DNA of 42,698 nucleotides, taken from positions 1 to 42,698 of the forward strand of contig JAAYQT010000156.1 in NCBI GenBank assembly GCA_012519165.1. Reading direction: 5' to 3'. The notes beneath the pieces are model-generated. The model made no database searches. It saw only the letters and a program-made list of their open reading frames with translations, and had not been told where the DNA came from. Source of the DNA: Synergistaceae bacterium (GTDB lineage Bacteria > Synergistota > Synergistia > Synergistales > Aminobacteriaceae). Position numbers and translations under genes: made by a program. How positions within the stretch are numbered: the stretch's first letter is position 1; each line of letters begins with the position of its first letter. Below are positions 1-9,831 of the stretch, one piece after another.

Positions 1-29
1 AAAAAACTTTTACGGGGAGGAGTTCCATA

Positions 30-1130
30 ATGAAAATCGCCATCGGTTCCGACCATGCCGCGTTTTCGCTAAAAAAAATACTCAAAGAACATATTCGCGA
101 GAAAGGATTGGGAGAGGTGGTGGATATGGGAACCGACACAGATTCCACTCCCTCCGATTATCCTGATATCGCTTTCAGAGTAGGCGAAGCCGTGGCGGCC
201 GGAACGGCGGACAGGGGAGTGCTTCTTTGCGGAACGGGCGTGGGCATGTCCATTGCGGCGAACAAGATTCCCGGAGCCTATGCGGCCCACTGTCATGACG
301 TGGAAACTGCAAAGCTCAGCCGCCGGCATAACAACTCAAATATCCTAACCATGGGCGCCAGGATTATCGGGGCCCCTCTGGCAGAAAAAATCCTCGACGC
401 CTGGCTCGCCGCCTCGTTCGAGGGAGGAAGGCATGCCATAAGAACGGGCAAGATCGAGGCCTGTGAAAACAAAATATGTCCCGCGTGCCGCCCCTCGAAA
501 CACGGTCGCACCGTGATTTTTGATCACCCCCTGGTTCAACACAAGGTGAGCATAATCAGGGATAAAAACACCCCCGTAAAGACTTTCAGAGAGCTTGTCC
601 AGGAGATTGCGGGCCTTATGGTCTATGAGAGCACCAGGAATCTCCCCCTGGTTAAAGTGAAGGTAGAAACCCCCCTGACCGAGACCGAGGCCTACGCGCT
701 TGAGGGAAAAAAGCTGGCCATTGTTCCGGTGCTTAGGGCGGGACTGGGCATGGTGGACGGTATCCTGCAGATTGTGCCCAACGCCAAGGTGGGGCATATA
801 GGCCTCTACCGGGATCCGGAGACGCTTAATCCCGTGGAGTACTACTGCAAGCTTCCCGGCGATATTTCCGAAAGGGATATTTTTATCCTCGATCCTATGC
901 TTGCCACAGGGGGCTCTGCGTCGGCGGCCATCAGCCTGGTAAAAGAAAAGGGCGGGAAAAAAATTTCTCTAGTTAGTATAATTGCCGCCCCGGAGGGAGT
1001 GGCAAGGGTCCACGAAGATCACCCCGACGTGGACATTTTCACTGCGGCCCTTGACAGCCATCTTGATAAAAACGGATACATTGTGCCCGGCCTGGGTGAC
1101 GCAGGCGACAGACTTTTCGGAACAAAGTAG
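30..1130 (+). CDS. Fusion protein: ribose-5-phosphate isomerase B (RpiB) N-terminal domain + uracil phosphoribosyltransferase (Upp) C-terminal domain
   Basis: Single uninterrupted 366 aa ORF. N-terminal [15 protein letters not shown]...[17 protein letters not shown] is RpiB-like; C-terminal [17 protein letters not shown]...[10 protein letters not shown]...is Upp-like. GGGGAGGAG precedes the ATG. Confidence 0.93.
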   Translation: MKIAIGSDHAAFSLKKILKEHIREKGLGEVVDMGTDTDSTPSDYPDIAFRVGEAVAAGTADRGVLLCGTGVGMSIAANKIPGAYAAHCHDVETAKLSRRHNNSNILTMGARIIGAPLAEKILDAWLAASFEGGRHAIRTGKIEACENKICPACRPSKHGRTVIFDHPLVQHKVSIIRDKNTPVKTFRELVQEIAGLMVYESTRNLPLVKVKVETPLTETEAYALEGKKLAIVPVLRAGLGMVDGILQIVPNAKVGHIGLYRDPETLNPVEYYCKLPGDISERDIFILDPMLATGGSASAAISLVKEKGGKKISLVSIIAAPEGVARVHEDHPDVDIFTAALDSHLDKNGYIVPGLGDAGDRLFGTK

Positions 1131-1138
1131 GGTTCCAG

Positions 1139-2032
1139 GTGGAGTTTGCGCTTAAAAATTTCTTTTTTGCCCTGCCTCTGCTTATTCTCTGGGGGTTATG
1201 TATTACGCCTCTTTCAATTCATCTGGCCAATCGATACCAGATAGTCGACCATCCGGGAGAGAGAAAGACTCACAAGGGAATAATCCCCAGAGGAGCGGGC
1301 ATTGTAATCTGGCTGGGCTTTTTGATCTGGTGTCTTTTTGCTGCGGAAGCTCACCCTGCCGTCCGTTATATTGGAACCGGAGGGGCAATGGTTTTTCTGG
1401 CCGGCTACAGAGACGACATGAAGAGCCTCGCCCCCCTCGTCCGCCTTGTGATTCACGTAGGGGCCGGACTTGTCTTTCTTTTGTCTGTAGAGCTGCCCGC
1501 CGTCCACCTGGGAGTCTGCCTTTTCTGGATTACGGGCATGACAAACGCCTACAACCTTATTGACGGCGCTAACGGTCTCTGTCTTCTCATGTTTATTTCC
1601 GCATGCCTGCTCTCGTCGCCCCTGGGCAACACAACCCTCTTTTTTGCGCTGGCGGGACTTGCGGGAGGAGTTTTACACTGGAACTTTCCGTCGGCCAGGA
1701 CATTTCTTGGAGACGGAGGAACTACCCTTCTCGGGTATCTGTTTTCCTGCTTTTTTATTTACACCGTAGCCCCCGGGCTGGGCGCCATAAGATTTGTTGA
1801 GCTTCCCTTCTTCCTTCTCCTTGCGGGAGGCGTGCCCGGGGCTGACACTCTTTTTGCCATTATGCGAAGGGTGTGGGGCGGGAGATCCCCCTTTTCGCCC
1901 GACAGGGGACATATCCATCATATCCTTATGGACCGGGGAATTTCACCCTTTTGGACCGTCATAATCCTAACGGTTTTTCAAAGTATAGTCGTAGGTTCCG
2001 GAGTTTTTCTTTTCATCGCCCGCTTGTCCTGA
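1139..2032 (+). CDS. wecA: WecA/MraY-family undecaprenyl-phosphate glycosyl-1-phosphate transferase
   Basis: Multi-TM protein; motifs HPGERKTHKGIIPRGAG, NAYNLIDGANGL, FLGDGGTTLLGY, DRGHIHH; GTG start. Confidence 0.88.
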   Translation: MEFALKNFFFALPLLILWGLCITPLSIHLANRYQIVDHPGERKTHKGIIPRGAGIVIWLGFLIWCLFAAEAHPAVRYIGTGGAMVFLAGYRDDMKSLAPLVRLVIHVGAGLVFLLSVELPAVHLGVCLFWITGMTNAYNLIDGANGLCLLMFISACLLSSPLGNTTLFFALAGLAGGVLHWNFPSARTFLGDGGTTLLGYLFSCFFIYTVAPGLGAIRFVELPFFLLLAGGVPGADTLFAIMRRVWGGRSPFSPDRGHIHHILMDRGISPFWTVIILTVFQSIVVGSGVFLFIARLS

Positions 2033-2089
2033 CCGCCTCTTGAGGAAAGAGACGTTTGCGGGCATAAATCAAGGGACGGAGCTGTTTTT

Positions 2090-3217
2090 ATGGATAAAAG
2101 AATTATTTGCACCATAGGTACCCGTCCGGAGGCCATCAAAATGGCCCCGGTGGTAGCCGCCCTCCGCAAGGAAGGTCTTAATGTCACCGTTTTGGCCACA
2201 GGCCAGCACGCCCGCATGTTGGACCAGGCCCTGGAGTTTTTCGAGATAGGGGCGGACGTAAACCTCTCAGTTATGGAGGAGAGACAGTCCCTTGATACCA
2301 TAACATCCAGGGTGCTTCTGGGCGTCGGCAGATACCTGGACGAAAACCGTCACGATCTGGTTTTAGTTCACGGAGATACCACCACCACCCTGGCCTCGGC
2401 CATGGCTGCCTTTTACAGGGGTATCCCGGTAGGGCACATCGAGGCGGGGTTAAGGAGCGGCAACCTGAACCGGCCCTTTCCCGAGGAGGCCAACCGCATT
2501 ATAACCGACAGGCTATCCGCCCTCTGGTTCGCCCCCACCGAGGGAGCCGCAGACAACCTGAGGCGGGAGAATCTGCCCCTGTCGGAGAAAAGCCTGTTTG
2601 TCACAGGCAATACGGTAATCGACGCCCTTCACAAGGCCCTGGAAAAGGAGTACACCCCCTCTGGGCCCCTTCTATCACTGGCAGATGGAGACGGCCCGCT
2701 GATCCTGGCCACCGCCCACAGGAGGGAGTCCTGGGGCAAACCCATGGAATCCATCTGCCTGGCCATTAAAGACATTTTAAACAGTCACCCCGGGGTACGG
2801 GTCCTCTTTCCCCTTCACAAAAACCCGCTGGTCAGGGAGGTTATCGAGGGTTGTCTGGCAAACGAGGACAGAGTCCTTATGTGCGAGCCCCTGGACTATC
2901 CCGAGTTTGTATGGGCCATGAACAGAAGTTCCCTTATACTAACCGACAGCGGCGGCGTGCAGGAAGAGGGTTCCGGCCTGAGAAAGCCGGTTCTGGTTAT
3001 GAGGGATCTTTCAGAGCGGCCCGAGGCGCTGGAGACAGGGACCGCCCTGCTTGTAGGTACCGACAGAAAAACCATCGCAGGGACGGCGCTAAGAACGCTC
3101 TCGGACCGGGCCTTCAGGGAAAAACTTTTAACGCGGGGAGAGAACCCCTTCGGTGACGGAAAAGCCTCGGAAAGAATCGCAAGGGCCGTACTGGACTATT
3201 TTGCGGAACGGCCATGA
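2090..3217 (+). CDS. wecB: UDP-N-acetylglucosamine 2-epimerase (non-hydrolysing)
   Basis: IICTIGTRPEAIKMAPV, HGDTTTTLASAMAAFY, HIEAGLRSGN, LTDSGGVQEEG motifs. Confidence 0.93.
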   Translation: MDKRIICTIGTRPEAIKMAPVVAALRKEGLNVTVLATGQHARMLDQALEFFEIGADVNLSVMEERQSLDTITSRVLLGVGRYLDENRHDLVLVHGDTTTTLASAMAAFYRGIPVGHIEAGLRSGNLNRPFPEEANRIITDRLSALWFAPTEGAADNLRRENLPLSEKSLFVTGNTVIDALHKALEKEYTPSGPLLSLADGDGPLILATAHRRESWGKPMESICLAIKDILNSHPGVRVLFPLHKNPLVREVIEGCLANEDRVLMCEPLDYPEFVWAMNRSSLILTDSGGVQEEGSGLRKPVLVMRDLSERPEALETGTALLVGTDRKTIAGTALRTLSDRAFREKLLTRGENPFGDGKASERIARAVLDYFAERP

Positions 3218-3223
3218 TTGTCA

Positions 3224-3232
3224 TGGTATAGT
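3224..3232 (+). promoter_or_regulatory. Putative extended -10 promoter element upstream of murA (TGGTATAGT)
   Basis: TGnTATAGT about 45 nt upstream of the murA start; no good -35 at 17 nt. Confidence 0.4.
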
Positions 3233-3276
3233 ATCTAATTATGCTTTCCCACCAAAATTTCTGGAGGAGTTAAACA

Positions 3277-4593
3277 GTGGAATCAAAAATGGAAATTTTC
3301 GGCGGGCGGCCTTTAAAGGGCTCGGTCGAGGCCCAGGGGGCAAAAAATGCGTCCCTTCCCGTAATGGCCGCCGCGCTGCTTTTAAAAAACAATACTCTCC
3401 GCATTACCCGCGCTCCGGATCTTCTTGATGTAAACACCATGGCGGATCTGCTCAGAAATCTTGGCGCAGAAGTGACCTTCAGCAACCACGAGATGGAGAT
3501 TCGCACCCCCGAAGAGATTTCCTGGGAGACACCTCCGGACCTCGTCAGAAAGATGAGGGCCTCTTCCCTCGTTCTCGGCCCCCTGCTGGCGAGATGCGGC
3601 AAAGCGGTAATGCCTCTTCCCGGAGGGTGTTCCATAGGCAGCAGGCCCATCGACCTCCACCTCAAGGGGCTTACGAAGATGGGCGCCTCCATAGAACTGG
3701 TTCACGGCGCCGTGCACGCTTCCACGAAAGGGCTTACCGGCTGCCGAATCTACCTGGACTTTCCGTCGGTGGGAGCCACGGAAAACCTGATGATGGCCGC
3801 AGTCTTTGCCAAGGGGGAGACTGTGCTTGAAAACACCGCCCGGGAGCCCGAAATTTACAACCTGGCAGAGGCTTTAAAGTCCATGGGAGCAAAGATCGAG
3901 GCGGACGGGATGGGGGGCATCCGGATTCAGGGAGTGGAGGGCCTGAATAGCGCCGAGGCCCGGATTATCCCTGACAGAATTGAGGCGTGTACATACATTC
4001 TTGCGGGCGCGGCCACCAACGGCGAAGTTACGGTAACGGGGGTCATCCCCAACCATATCGACTCCCTTCTTGCCAAGCTGGAAGAGGCGGGGGCAAACCT
4101 TACGGTCAAAGAGAGCGAAGTTACCATTCATCCCTCCCCCCGGCTAAAGGGAGTCTCTCTAAAGACCCTTCCCTATCCCGGCTTTCCCACGGATTTACAG
4201 CCCCAGATCATGGCGGCCCTCTGCCTGGCCCAGGGGACGAGCCTTATCCAGGAGAGCGTGTTCCAGTCCCGTTTTCTTCACGTAAGCGAGCTTAACAAGA
4301 TGGGGGCGAGGATTGACATCCAGAACAACTCCGCCGTAGTGACCGGCGTGGACGCCCTTACCGGGGCGGATGTGGCGGCAACCGACCTCAGGGCGGGAGC
4401 GGCTCTTGTTATAGCAGGACTGGCGGCCCATGACACCACCGTGATCTACAACCTGGAACATATCTTCCGGGGCTATGAAAAGATTGATGAGAAACTTCTT
4501 CAACTCGGCGCCTCCGTCAGAGTAACTTCGAACCCCGCAGTCGCGGAAGCAGGGGACAGACACGACGCCCGGCGGTCTTCATCCTGCCGGTAA
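3277..4593 (+). CDS. murA: UDP-N-acetylglucosamine 1-carboxyvinyltransferase
   Basis: GGRPLKGSVEAQGAKNASLPVMAAALL, MRASSLVLGPLLARCGKAVMPLPGGCSIGSRPIDLH; GTG start after GGAGG. Confidence 0.95.
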   Translation: MESKMEIFGGRPLKGSVEAQGAKNASLPVMAAALLLKNNTLRITRAPDLLDVNTMADLLRNLGAEVTFSNHEMEIRTPEEISWETPPDLVRKMRASSLVLGPLLARCGKAVMPLPGGCSIGSRPIDLHLKGLTKMGASIELVHGAVHASTKGLTGCRIYLDFPSVGATENLMMAAVFAKGETVLENTAREPEIYNLAEALKSMGAKIEADGMGGIRIQGVEGLNSAEARIIPDRIEACTYILAGAATNGEVTVTGVIPNHIDSLLAKLEEAGANLTVKESEVTIHPSPRLKGVSLKTLPYPGFPTDLQPQIMAALCLAQGTSLIQESVFQSRFLHVSELNKMGARIDIQNNSAVVTGVDALTGADVAATDLRAGAALVIAGLAAHDTTVIYNLEHIFRGYEKIDEKLLQLGASVRVTSNPAVAEAGDRHDARRSSSCR

Positions 4594-4621
4594 TGCCGTT
4601 TTACTGAACGCCCGGCCTGTC

Positions 4622-5479
4622 ATGGAGACTGTCATGAATCCCTATATTAAAACGACGCCGGCAAAAGAGTTTCGCGTTATCGCCTTTGTCGGCCCTGCGG
4701 GTACCGGCAAGAGCCAACGCGCCCAGCTGGTCGCCCGGGAGAACGAAGTGGATTTTATGATCGACGACGGCCTTCTCATCTCAAAAGGAAGAATAATGGC
4801 CGGCCGGAGCGCGAAATCCGAGAGAAATCTCGTGAGGGCCATCCGGAGGGCCATGTTCCAGTTTCCGGACCACCGCAAGGCGGTCAGAACCTTTCTGGAA
4901 AAGAACGCCCCGTGCAAGATAATGGTGCTTGGCACGTCCATATCCATGGCTGAAAAGATTGCAAGGGCCCTTTCCCTTCCGACGCCGGAGCTTATAATCG
5001 ACATCACGGAAGTGGCGTCTCCCGAGGAGATAATCAACGCCAGGAGGGAGCGACACGAAAAGGGACAGCACGCCGTGCCCGTATCAAGAACGCAGCTCAG
5101 GAAAAACTTTGCCGGGAAGCTGGTGGTCCACCTCAGAGGGCTCTTCAAGTCCCAGGACAAGGAGGACGGCGAGCGAACCATTGTAAGGCCCCCTTTCAGT
5201 TTTTTCGGAGCCCTCACTATCGACCCCTCGGCTATTGAGGATATGGTCAGGCACGTAATATCCCTGAGCCCCCAGGTGAAGGAAGTGGAGGACATTAAAG
5301 TCGGGTCTTCGGACGACGTTATTTCTTTGGACATAACGGTAAACGTGACCACCGGCAAACTCAACTTCCGCGAGCTGGGGAAAAGAGAGCAGAAGAGGGT
5401 GGCGTCCGCCGTCAGATTCTTCACCGGACTCGATATAGGCAAGGTGGATATCCGGATTGCGGAGGTTTTTTTTCAATGA
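4622..5479 (+). CDS. P-loop NTPase-like domain fused to a C-terminal Asp23/Gls24-like domain (uncharacterised)
   Basis: Walker A GPAGTGKS near the N-terminus; C-terminal segment VKEVEDIKVGSSDDVISLDITVNVTTGKLNFRELGKREQKRVASAVRFFTGLDIGKVDIRIAEVFF resembles Asp23-family proteins. Confidence 0.7.
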   Translation: METVMNPYIKTTPAKEFRVIAFVGPAGTGKSQRAQLVARENEVDFMIDDGLLISKGRIMAGRSAKSERNLVRAIRRAMFQFPDHRKAVRTFLEKNAPCKIMVLGTSISMAEKIARALSLPTPELIIDITEVASPEEIINARRERHEKGQHAVPVSRTQLRKNFAGKLVVHLRGLFKSQDKEDGERTIVRPPFSFFGALTIDPSAIEDMVRHVISLSPQVKEVEDIKVGSSDDVISLDITVNVTTGKLNFRELGKREQKRVASAVRFFTGLDIGKVDIRIAEVFFQ

Positions 5480-6108
5480 TCTGTTTCCCAAGCGCCGCGT
5501 CAAGGCACAGGGCCTGGGAGGAGCTGCGTGACAGGGTCGCGGGGTGTTCGCGGTGCGACCTGTCTTCCTCCAGAAAAAACACCGTCTTCGGACAGGGCAG
5601 TACCGAATCCCCCCTGGTATTCGTGGGAGAGGGGCCCGGCTCCGACGAAGACGAACAGGGAGCGGCTTTTGTCGGCAAAGCGGGCCGCCTCCTGACTAAA
5701 ATACTGGCCTCGGTGGACATTCCCAGGGAGAGCGTTTTTATAACCAATGTGGTAAAGTGCAGGCCGCCCGAAAACAGGGAGCCTGTCCCCGATGAAATGA
5801 TGGCTTGCAGCGTCTTCCTTGAAACCCAGCTTGCCCTGCTCCGTCCCCGGATAGTAGTCACCCTCGGGAATACGCCCACCAAGTGGCTTTTAAGAACCTC
5901 CGAGGGGATAACTTCCTTAAGGGGAAAATGGATACCCTGGAGAGGAGCCTTTCTCTTCCCCATGTTTCACCCCAGCTACCTTCTTAGAAACGAATCCAGA
6001 AGAAAAGGAAGCCCTAAAGACCTCACCTGGCAGGATGTAAAGGCCCTCAGGGAAAAAATTGACGAACTGGGCCTTATACTGCCCCCCGGAAAGGATGACG
6101 CCTCATGA
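5476..6108 (+). CDS. Family 4 (Fe-S) uracil-DNA glycosylase
   Basis: GEGPGSDEDEQGAAFVGKAGRLL, TNVVKCRPPENREP, FHPSYLLR; four Cys arranged as in UDG4 (CSRC, KC...AC). Confidence 0.9.
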   Translation: MICFPSAASRHRAWEELRDRVAGCSRCDLSSSRKNTVFGQGSTESPLVFVGEGPGSDEDEQGAAFVGKAGRLLTKILASVDIPRESVFITNVVKCRPPENREPVPDEMMACSVFLETQLALLRPRIVVTLGNTPTKWLLRTSEGITSLRGKWIPWRGAFLFPMFHPSYLLRNESRRKGSPKDLTWQDVKALREKIDELGLILPPGKDDAS

Positions 6109-6806
6109 GCGAAGACGTTCTTCCCCGGCCCTTTCACGTGGCAATAATAATGGACGGCAACGGCCGCTGGGCAAAGAAAAAGCGGCTTCCTAGGCTCCTG
6201 GGACACAGGGCGGGCATCAGAGCCCTGGAGCGTACCGTAAGGGCGGCGGAAGGACTGGGCATAACGCACCTCTCTATTTATGCCTTTTCAACTGAAAACT
6301 GGAAGAGGCCGGAGACGGAGATTAAGGGCCTGATGAGCCTGTTCCGGTTTTCCATAAGGCGCAAGGTGGACGAAATAAGCCGGGAGAATGTCAGGCTGCG
6401 CTTTGCCGGGAAAAAAGAGGGACTTCCCGGCGACGTGGCCGGGCTGATGAACTGGGCTGAAGAAAAAACTGCCGCAAACACGGGACTAACCCTTGTTGCC
6501 TGTTTAAACTACGGAGGCAGGGCAGAGATTGTCGACTGCGTCAACTCACTTATTGCAGAGGGCAGAACTACCCCCGTTATGGAAGAGGATATAACGGGGC
6601 GCATGTACGCTCCCGAAATTCCCATGCCCGATCTTATTATCAGGACGAGCGGGGAGCAGCGCCTCAGCAACTTCTGGCTCTGGCAGTGCGCCTACAGCGA
6701 ACTGTACTTTACGGACGTCCTCTGGCCGGACTTCGGTCCGGAGGACCTTAAAAGGGCGGTAGAACACTTTTTAAACAGGGAGCGACGATATGGCGCAATT
6801 AAATGA
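6105..6806 (+). CDS. uppS: Isoprenyl (undecaprenyl) diphosphate synthase
   Basis: IIMDGNGRWAKKKRLPRLLGHRAG, IYAFSTENWKRP, RTSGEQRLSNFWLWQCAYSELYF. Confidence 0.95.
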   Translation: MSEDVLPRPFHVAIIMDGNGRWAKKKRLPRLLGHRAGIRALERTVRAAEGLGITHLSIYAFSTENWKRPETEIKGLMSLFRFSIRRKVDEISRENVRLRFAGKKEGLPGDVAGLMNWAEEKTAANTGLTLVACLNYGGRAEIVDCVNSLIAEGRTTPVMEEDITGRMYAPEIPMPDLIIRTSGEQRLSNFWLWQCAYSELYFTDVLWPDFGPEDLKRAVEHFLNRERRYGAIK

Positions 6807-7614
6807 AAAGGCAAAGGAACTGGCCGTCAGAGGAGCATCGGGGGCCGGGGTGGTAGCGGCGGTCCTTGCGGCCCTCTATGCGGGGGGGAGGGTGTGGACG
6901 GCGCTGGTGTCTGTGATCGCCCTGGTATCCCTCGGAGAATTTTACGGAATGCTTTCAAAAAAATTTAAAGTATCAAAGGGCATAGGCTTTCTCACCGCCC
7001 TCCTTATATTGATAACCGCGTCCGAGGGCATCCATCCTGTCTCCCTCGTTATAACCCTCAGCATATCGGCCTTCCTTGTGCTATTCGTGGAGATTATAAG
7101 AAGGCAGGTCCGGGGCGAAAGCTTCGCCATCTGGAACATGGGCGGAGTTTTAGCGGGCATTCTCTACATTGTGATACCCTGGACCTTCATGATTCTTCTC
7201 AGAAGGCTTCCATCCGGAGCCATCATGCTTTTTGCCATGTTCTTGTGCACGTGGAGCTGCGACGTGGCGGCTTACCTGGTGGGCTCAAAATGGGGCCGAA
7301 ACAAGCTGTGCGAAAACATCAGCCCCAAAAAAACCTGGGAGGGCTTTCTGGGAGGAGCGTCGGCAGCCCTTTTGGCCGGCGGGGGCTTTGCCGCCGCCCT
7401 GAACGCCTCTCCGCTCCCGTTTATTTATGTGGGCCTTATCTGCGGCATTGCGGGGCAGATAGGAGATCTGGCTGAATCCGTTATAAAGCGGGAGACCGGC
7501 GTAAAGGACAGCGGCTCCATTATTCCCGGCCACGGGGGCGCCCTGGACAGGTTCGACAGCGTTCTGGTGAGCGGCCTGCTGATCTATGTCCTCTTTGGAG
7601 TTATTTTAAGATGA
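6790..7614 (+). CDS. cdsA: Phosphatidate cytidylyltransferase
   Basis: Multi-TM; signature SPKKTWEGFLGG and IIPGHGGALDRFDS; overlaps uppS by 17 nt. Confidence 0.93.
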   Translation: MAQLNEKAKELAVRGASGAGVVAAVLAALYAGGRVWTALVSVIALVSLGEFYGMLSKKFKVSKGIGFLTALLILITASEGIHPVSLVITLSISAFLVLFVEIIRRQVRGESFAIWNMGGVLAGILYIVIPWTFMILLRRLPSGAIMLFAMFLCTWSCDVAAYLVGSKWGRNKLCENISPKKTWEGFLGGASAALLAGGGFAAALNASPLPFIYVGLICGIAGQIGDLAESVIKRETGVKDSGSIIPGHGGALDRFDSVLVSGLLIYVLFGVILR

Positions 7615-8765
7615 AAAAAATCAGGCTCTTCGTAATAGGCTGCACCGGCAGCGTGGGGAGATCCATCCTTGACGTATGCAGAACCTTCCCCGAATATTTT
7701 GAAGTTAGGGCTTTGGCGGCCCGGTCCTCGGTCGAGGAGATAGGTAGGCTTTCCCTTGAATTTAACCCAAACCGGGTAATTTTGACCGACCCCGGGGGGG
7801 CGGAAAGACTTCGAAGTTTCCCGGGACTTCAGGCTGAGGTGCTGGCGGGAGAGGACGCCCTTGAAGAGACCGCCGCATCGCCGGACATCGATCACGTGGC
7901 GGTTGCCTCATCGGGAACGGGGGCAATAGGCGCCCTAGCCGCCGCCCTGAAGAACGGTAAGGACGTATCCCTGGCCAATAAGGAGAGTATAGTTGCTGCG
8001 GGGGAGTGGATTATGCCCCTGATCTCCGGGCCGAGGCAGCTGAGGCCCCTGGACAGCGAGCATAATGCCGTCTGGCAGTGCATCGGAGACAGGCCCCTGT
8101 CCCAGGTAGCCAAAATTACCCTGACTGCATCGGGAGGCCCTTTCCGAAACTTTTCCGCTGAAGAACTGGATAAAGTCACCCCCGCCATGGCAGTTAACCA
8201 CCCTGTTTGGAATATGGGGGCCAAAATAAGCGTGGACAGCGCCACCCTCATGAACAAAGGAATTGAAATACTGGAGGCCATGACCCTTTTCTCGGTCCCG
8301 GCGGACCGCATAGACGCTGTGATCTGCCCCGAATCCTTCGTTCACGGGATCGTCGAGTTTACCGACGGGTCCTTTCTGATGTCTGCCTCCGAGCCGGATA
8401 TGCGTCTTCCCTGCGCTTCCGCCCTGTTTTACCCCCGGAGAAGCCCTTTCCCGCCCGCGCGGACCGCGGAGATTGCAGGCAGGACCGTCACCTTCAGCCG
8501 CCCTGACGAAAAACTTTTCCCCTGCCTCGCCCTTGCAAAGGAAGCGGCCCGGAGGGGCGGCCCCTTTCCTGCCCTCCTAATCGGCGCCGACGAGGCGGCG
8601 GTGGAATACTTTTTAAGGGGAGAAATACGCTTTACAGATATTCCATCAGCTGTAGAATCTGTTCTTGAGGGTTGGAGGGGCGGCTCGCCCAAATCGCTGG
8701 ACGAGGCCCTGGCAATTCTTGAAGAAGGTAAAAATTTAGCGGCGGAGTTCTGCAGGCGGATTTAG
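7611..8765 (+). CDS. dxr: 1-deoxy-D-xylulose-5-phosphate reductoisomerase
   Basis: VIGCTGSVGRSILDV, LANKESIVAAGEW, LDSEHNAVWQC, DSATLMNKGIEILEA. Confidence 0.95.
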   Translation: MKKIRLFVIGCTGSVGRSILDVCRTFPEYFEVRALAARSSVEEIGRLSLEFNPNRVILTDPGGAERLRSFPGLQAEVLAGEDALEETAASPDIDHVAVASSGTGAIGALAAALKNGKDVSLANKESIVAAGEWIMPLISGPRQLRPLDSEHNAVWQCIGDRPLSQVAKITLTASGGPFRNFSAEELDKVTPAMAVNHPVWNMGAKISVDSATLMNKGIEILEAMTLFSVPADRIDAVICPESFVHGIVEFTDGSFLMSASEPDMRLPCASALFYPRRSPFPPARTAEIAGRTVTFSRPDEKLFPCLALAKEAARRGGPFPALLIGADEAAVEYFLRGEIRFTDIPSAVESVLEGWRGGSPKSLDEALAILEEGKNLAAEFCRRI

Positions 8766-8796
8766 AATAACTTTGCCGGGTAAGGAGATCTTTTGA

Positions 8797-9828
8797 ATGT
8801 CCAGTCTGCTTTCATTTATACTGGTAATCGGAATTTGCGTGGTAGCCCATGAATACGGGCACTACCTGACGGCGAGGCTATTCGGCGTCCAGGTTCATGA
8901 ATTTGCCTTTGGCATGGGCCCGGCAATTCTACAGCGGAAGGGCAAGCACAACCTCTGGTCGGTCAGGGTCTTCCCGGTGGGCGGATTTGTCCGCCTGGCC
9001 GGAATGGAGGAGGAGAACGAGGGAGAGGAGATCGAACCGGGAAAGGCGTTCTACGACAAGGCCGCATGGAAACGCTTCCTGATCCTATTTAACGGTTCGG
9101 CGTCCAACATACTTCTGGCCCTTCTGCTCACGGCAATTTTTCTTACCGGCCACGGAGTGATGAACCTGGACGATACCGAGGTAGGGGAGGTTATGGCCGG
9201 ATACCCTGCCCTTGAAGCCGGCATTAGGCCAGGGGACAGAATAGTCGCTGTAAACGGCACAAACGTCGGGGACTGGCAGACGATGTCCTTCGAAATAAGG
9301 CAGGAGGCCCTGAAAGGGCCCGTTCTCTTTTCCGTACAGCGGGGAGAGGAGACCATTTCAATAACGGCCGCTATCAGGAAAAACGACCAGGGTATACCCC
9401 TCTTCGTGATAAGGCCGGGATTTAAAAAGTACTCCTGGAGGGAGGCCTTTTCCTCGGCCCTCTCTTATACGGTAAAAATGAGCGTGGAAATGACTTCAGG
9501 AATTGTCCGGTGGATAACGGGCAGGGAAAAAATGGACGTCACCGGCCCTGTAGGTATCGCATCCCTGGCGGGAGAGGCGGCAAGAGGAGGACTTTGGACC
9601 TTCCTCTCCTTCCTCTCGCTGATAAACCTTAACCTGGGGCTGATAAACCTCTTCCCCTTCCCGGCCCTGGACGGAGGGCGCCTCTTCTTTACCGCCGGAG
9701 AGATTTTGTTAAGGAGAAGGTTGCCGCCCAAAACGGAAAATTACATCCACATGACCGGGTTTTTCCTCCTGATAGCCCTCATCCTATACGTAACCTGGCA
9801 GGATTTAGTGCGAATCTTCTGGAGCTAG
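8797..9828 (+). CDS. rseP: Site-2 protease family zinc metalloprotease RseP
   Basis: HEYGHYLTARLFGV (HExxH), PDZ-like segment EVMAGYPALEAGIRPGDRIVAVNG, NLFPFPALDGGRL. Confidence 0.93.
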   Translation: MSSLLSFILVIGICVVAHEYGHYLTARLFGVQVHEFAFGMGPAILQRKGKHNLWSVRVFPVGGFVRLAGMEEENEGEEIEPGKAFYDKAAWKRFLILFNGSASNILLALLLTAIFLTGHGVMNLDDTEVGEVMAGYPALEAGIRPGDRIVAVNGTNVGDWQTMSFEIRQEALKGPVLFSVQRGEETISITAAIRKNDQGIPLFVIRPGFKKYSWREAFSSALSYTVKMSVEMTSGIVRWITGREKMDVTGPVGIASLAGEAARGGLWTFLSFLSLINLNLGLINLFPFPALDGGRLFFTAGEILLRRRLPPKTENYIHMTGFFLLIALILYVTWQDLVRIFWS

Positions 9829-9831
9829 GCC

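Noticed and set aside
4642-5442. 266-aa antisense ORF over the P-loop/Asp23-like gene
   Set aside because: The + strand frame has a Walker A motif and operon context; the antisense translation is Ser/Leu-rich and featureless.
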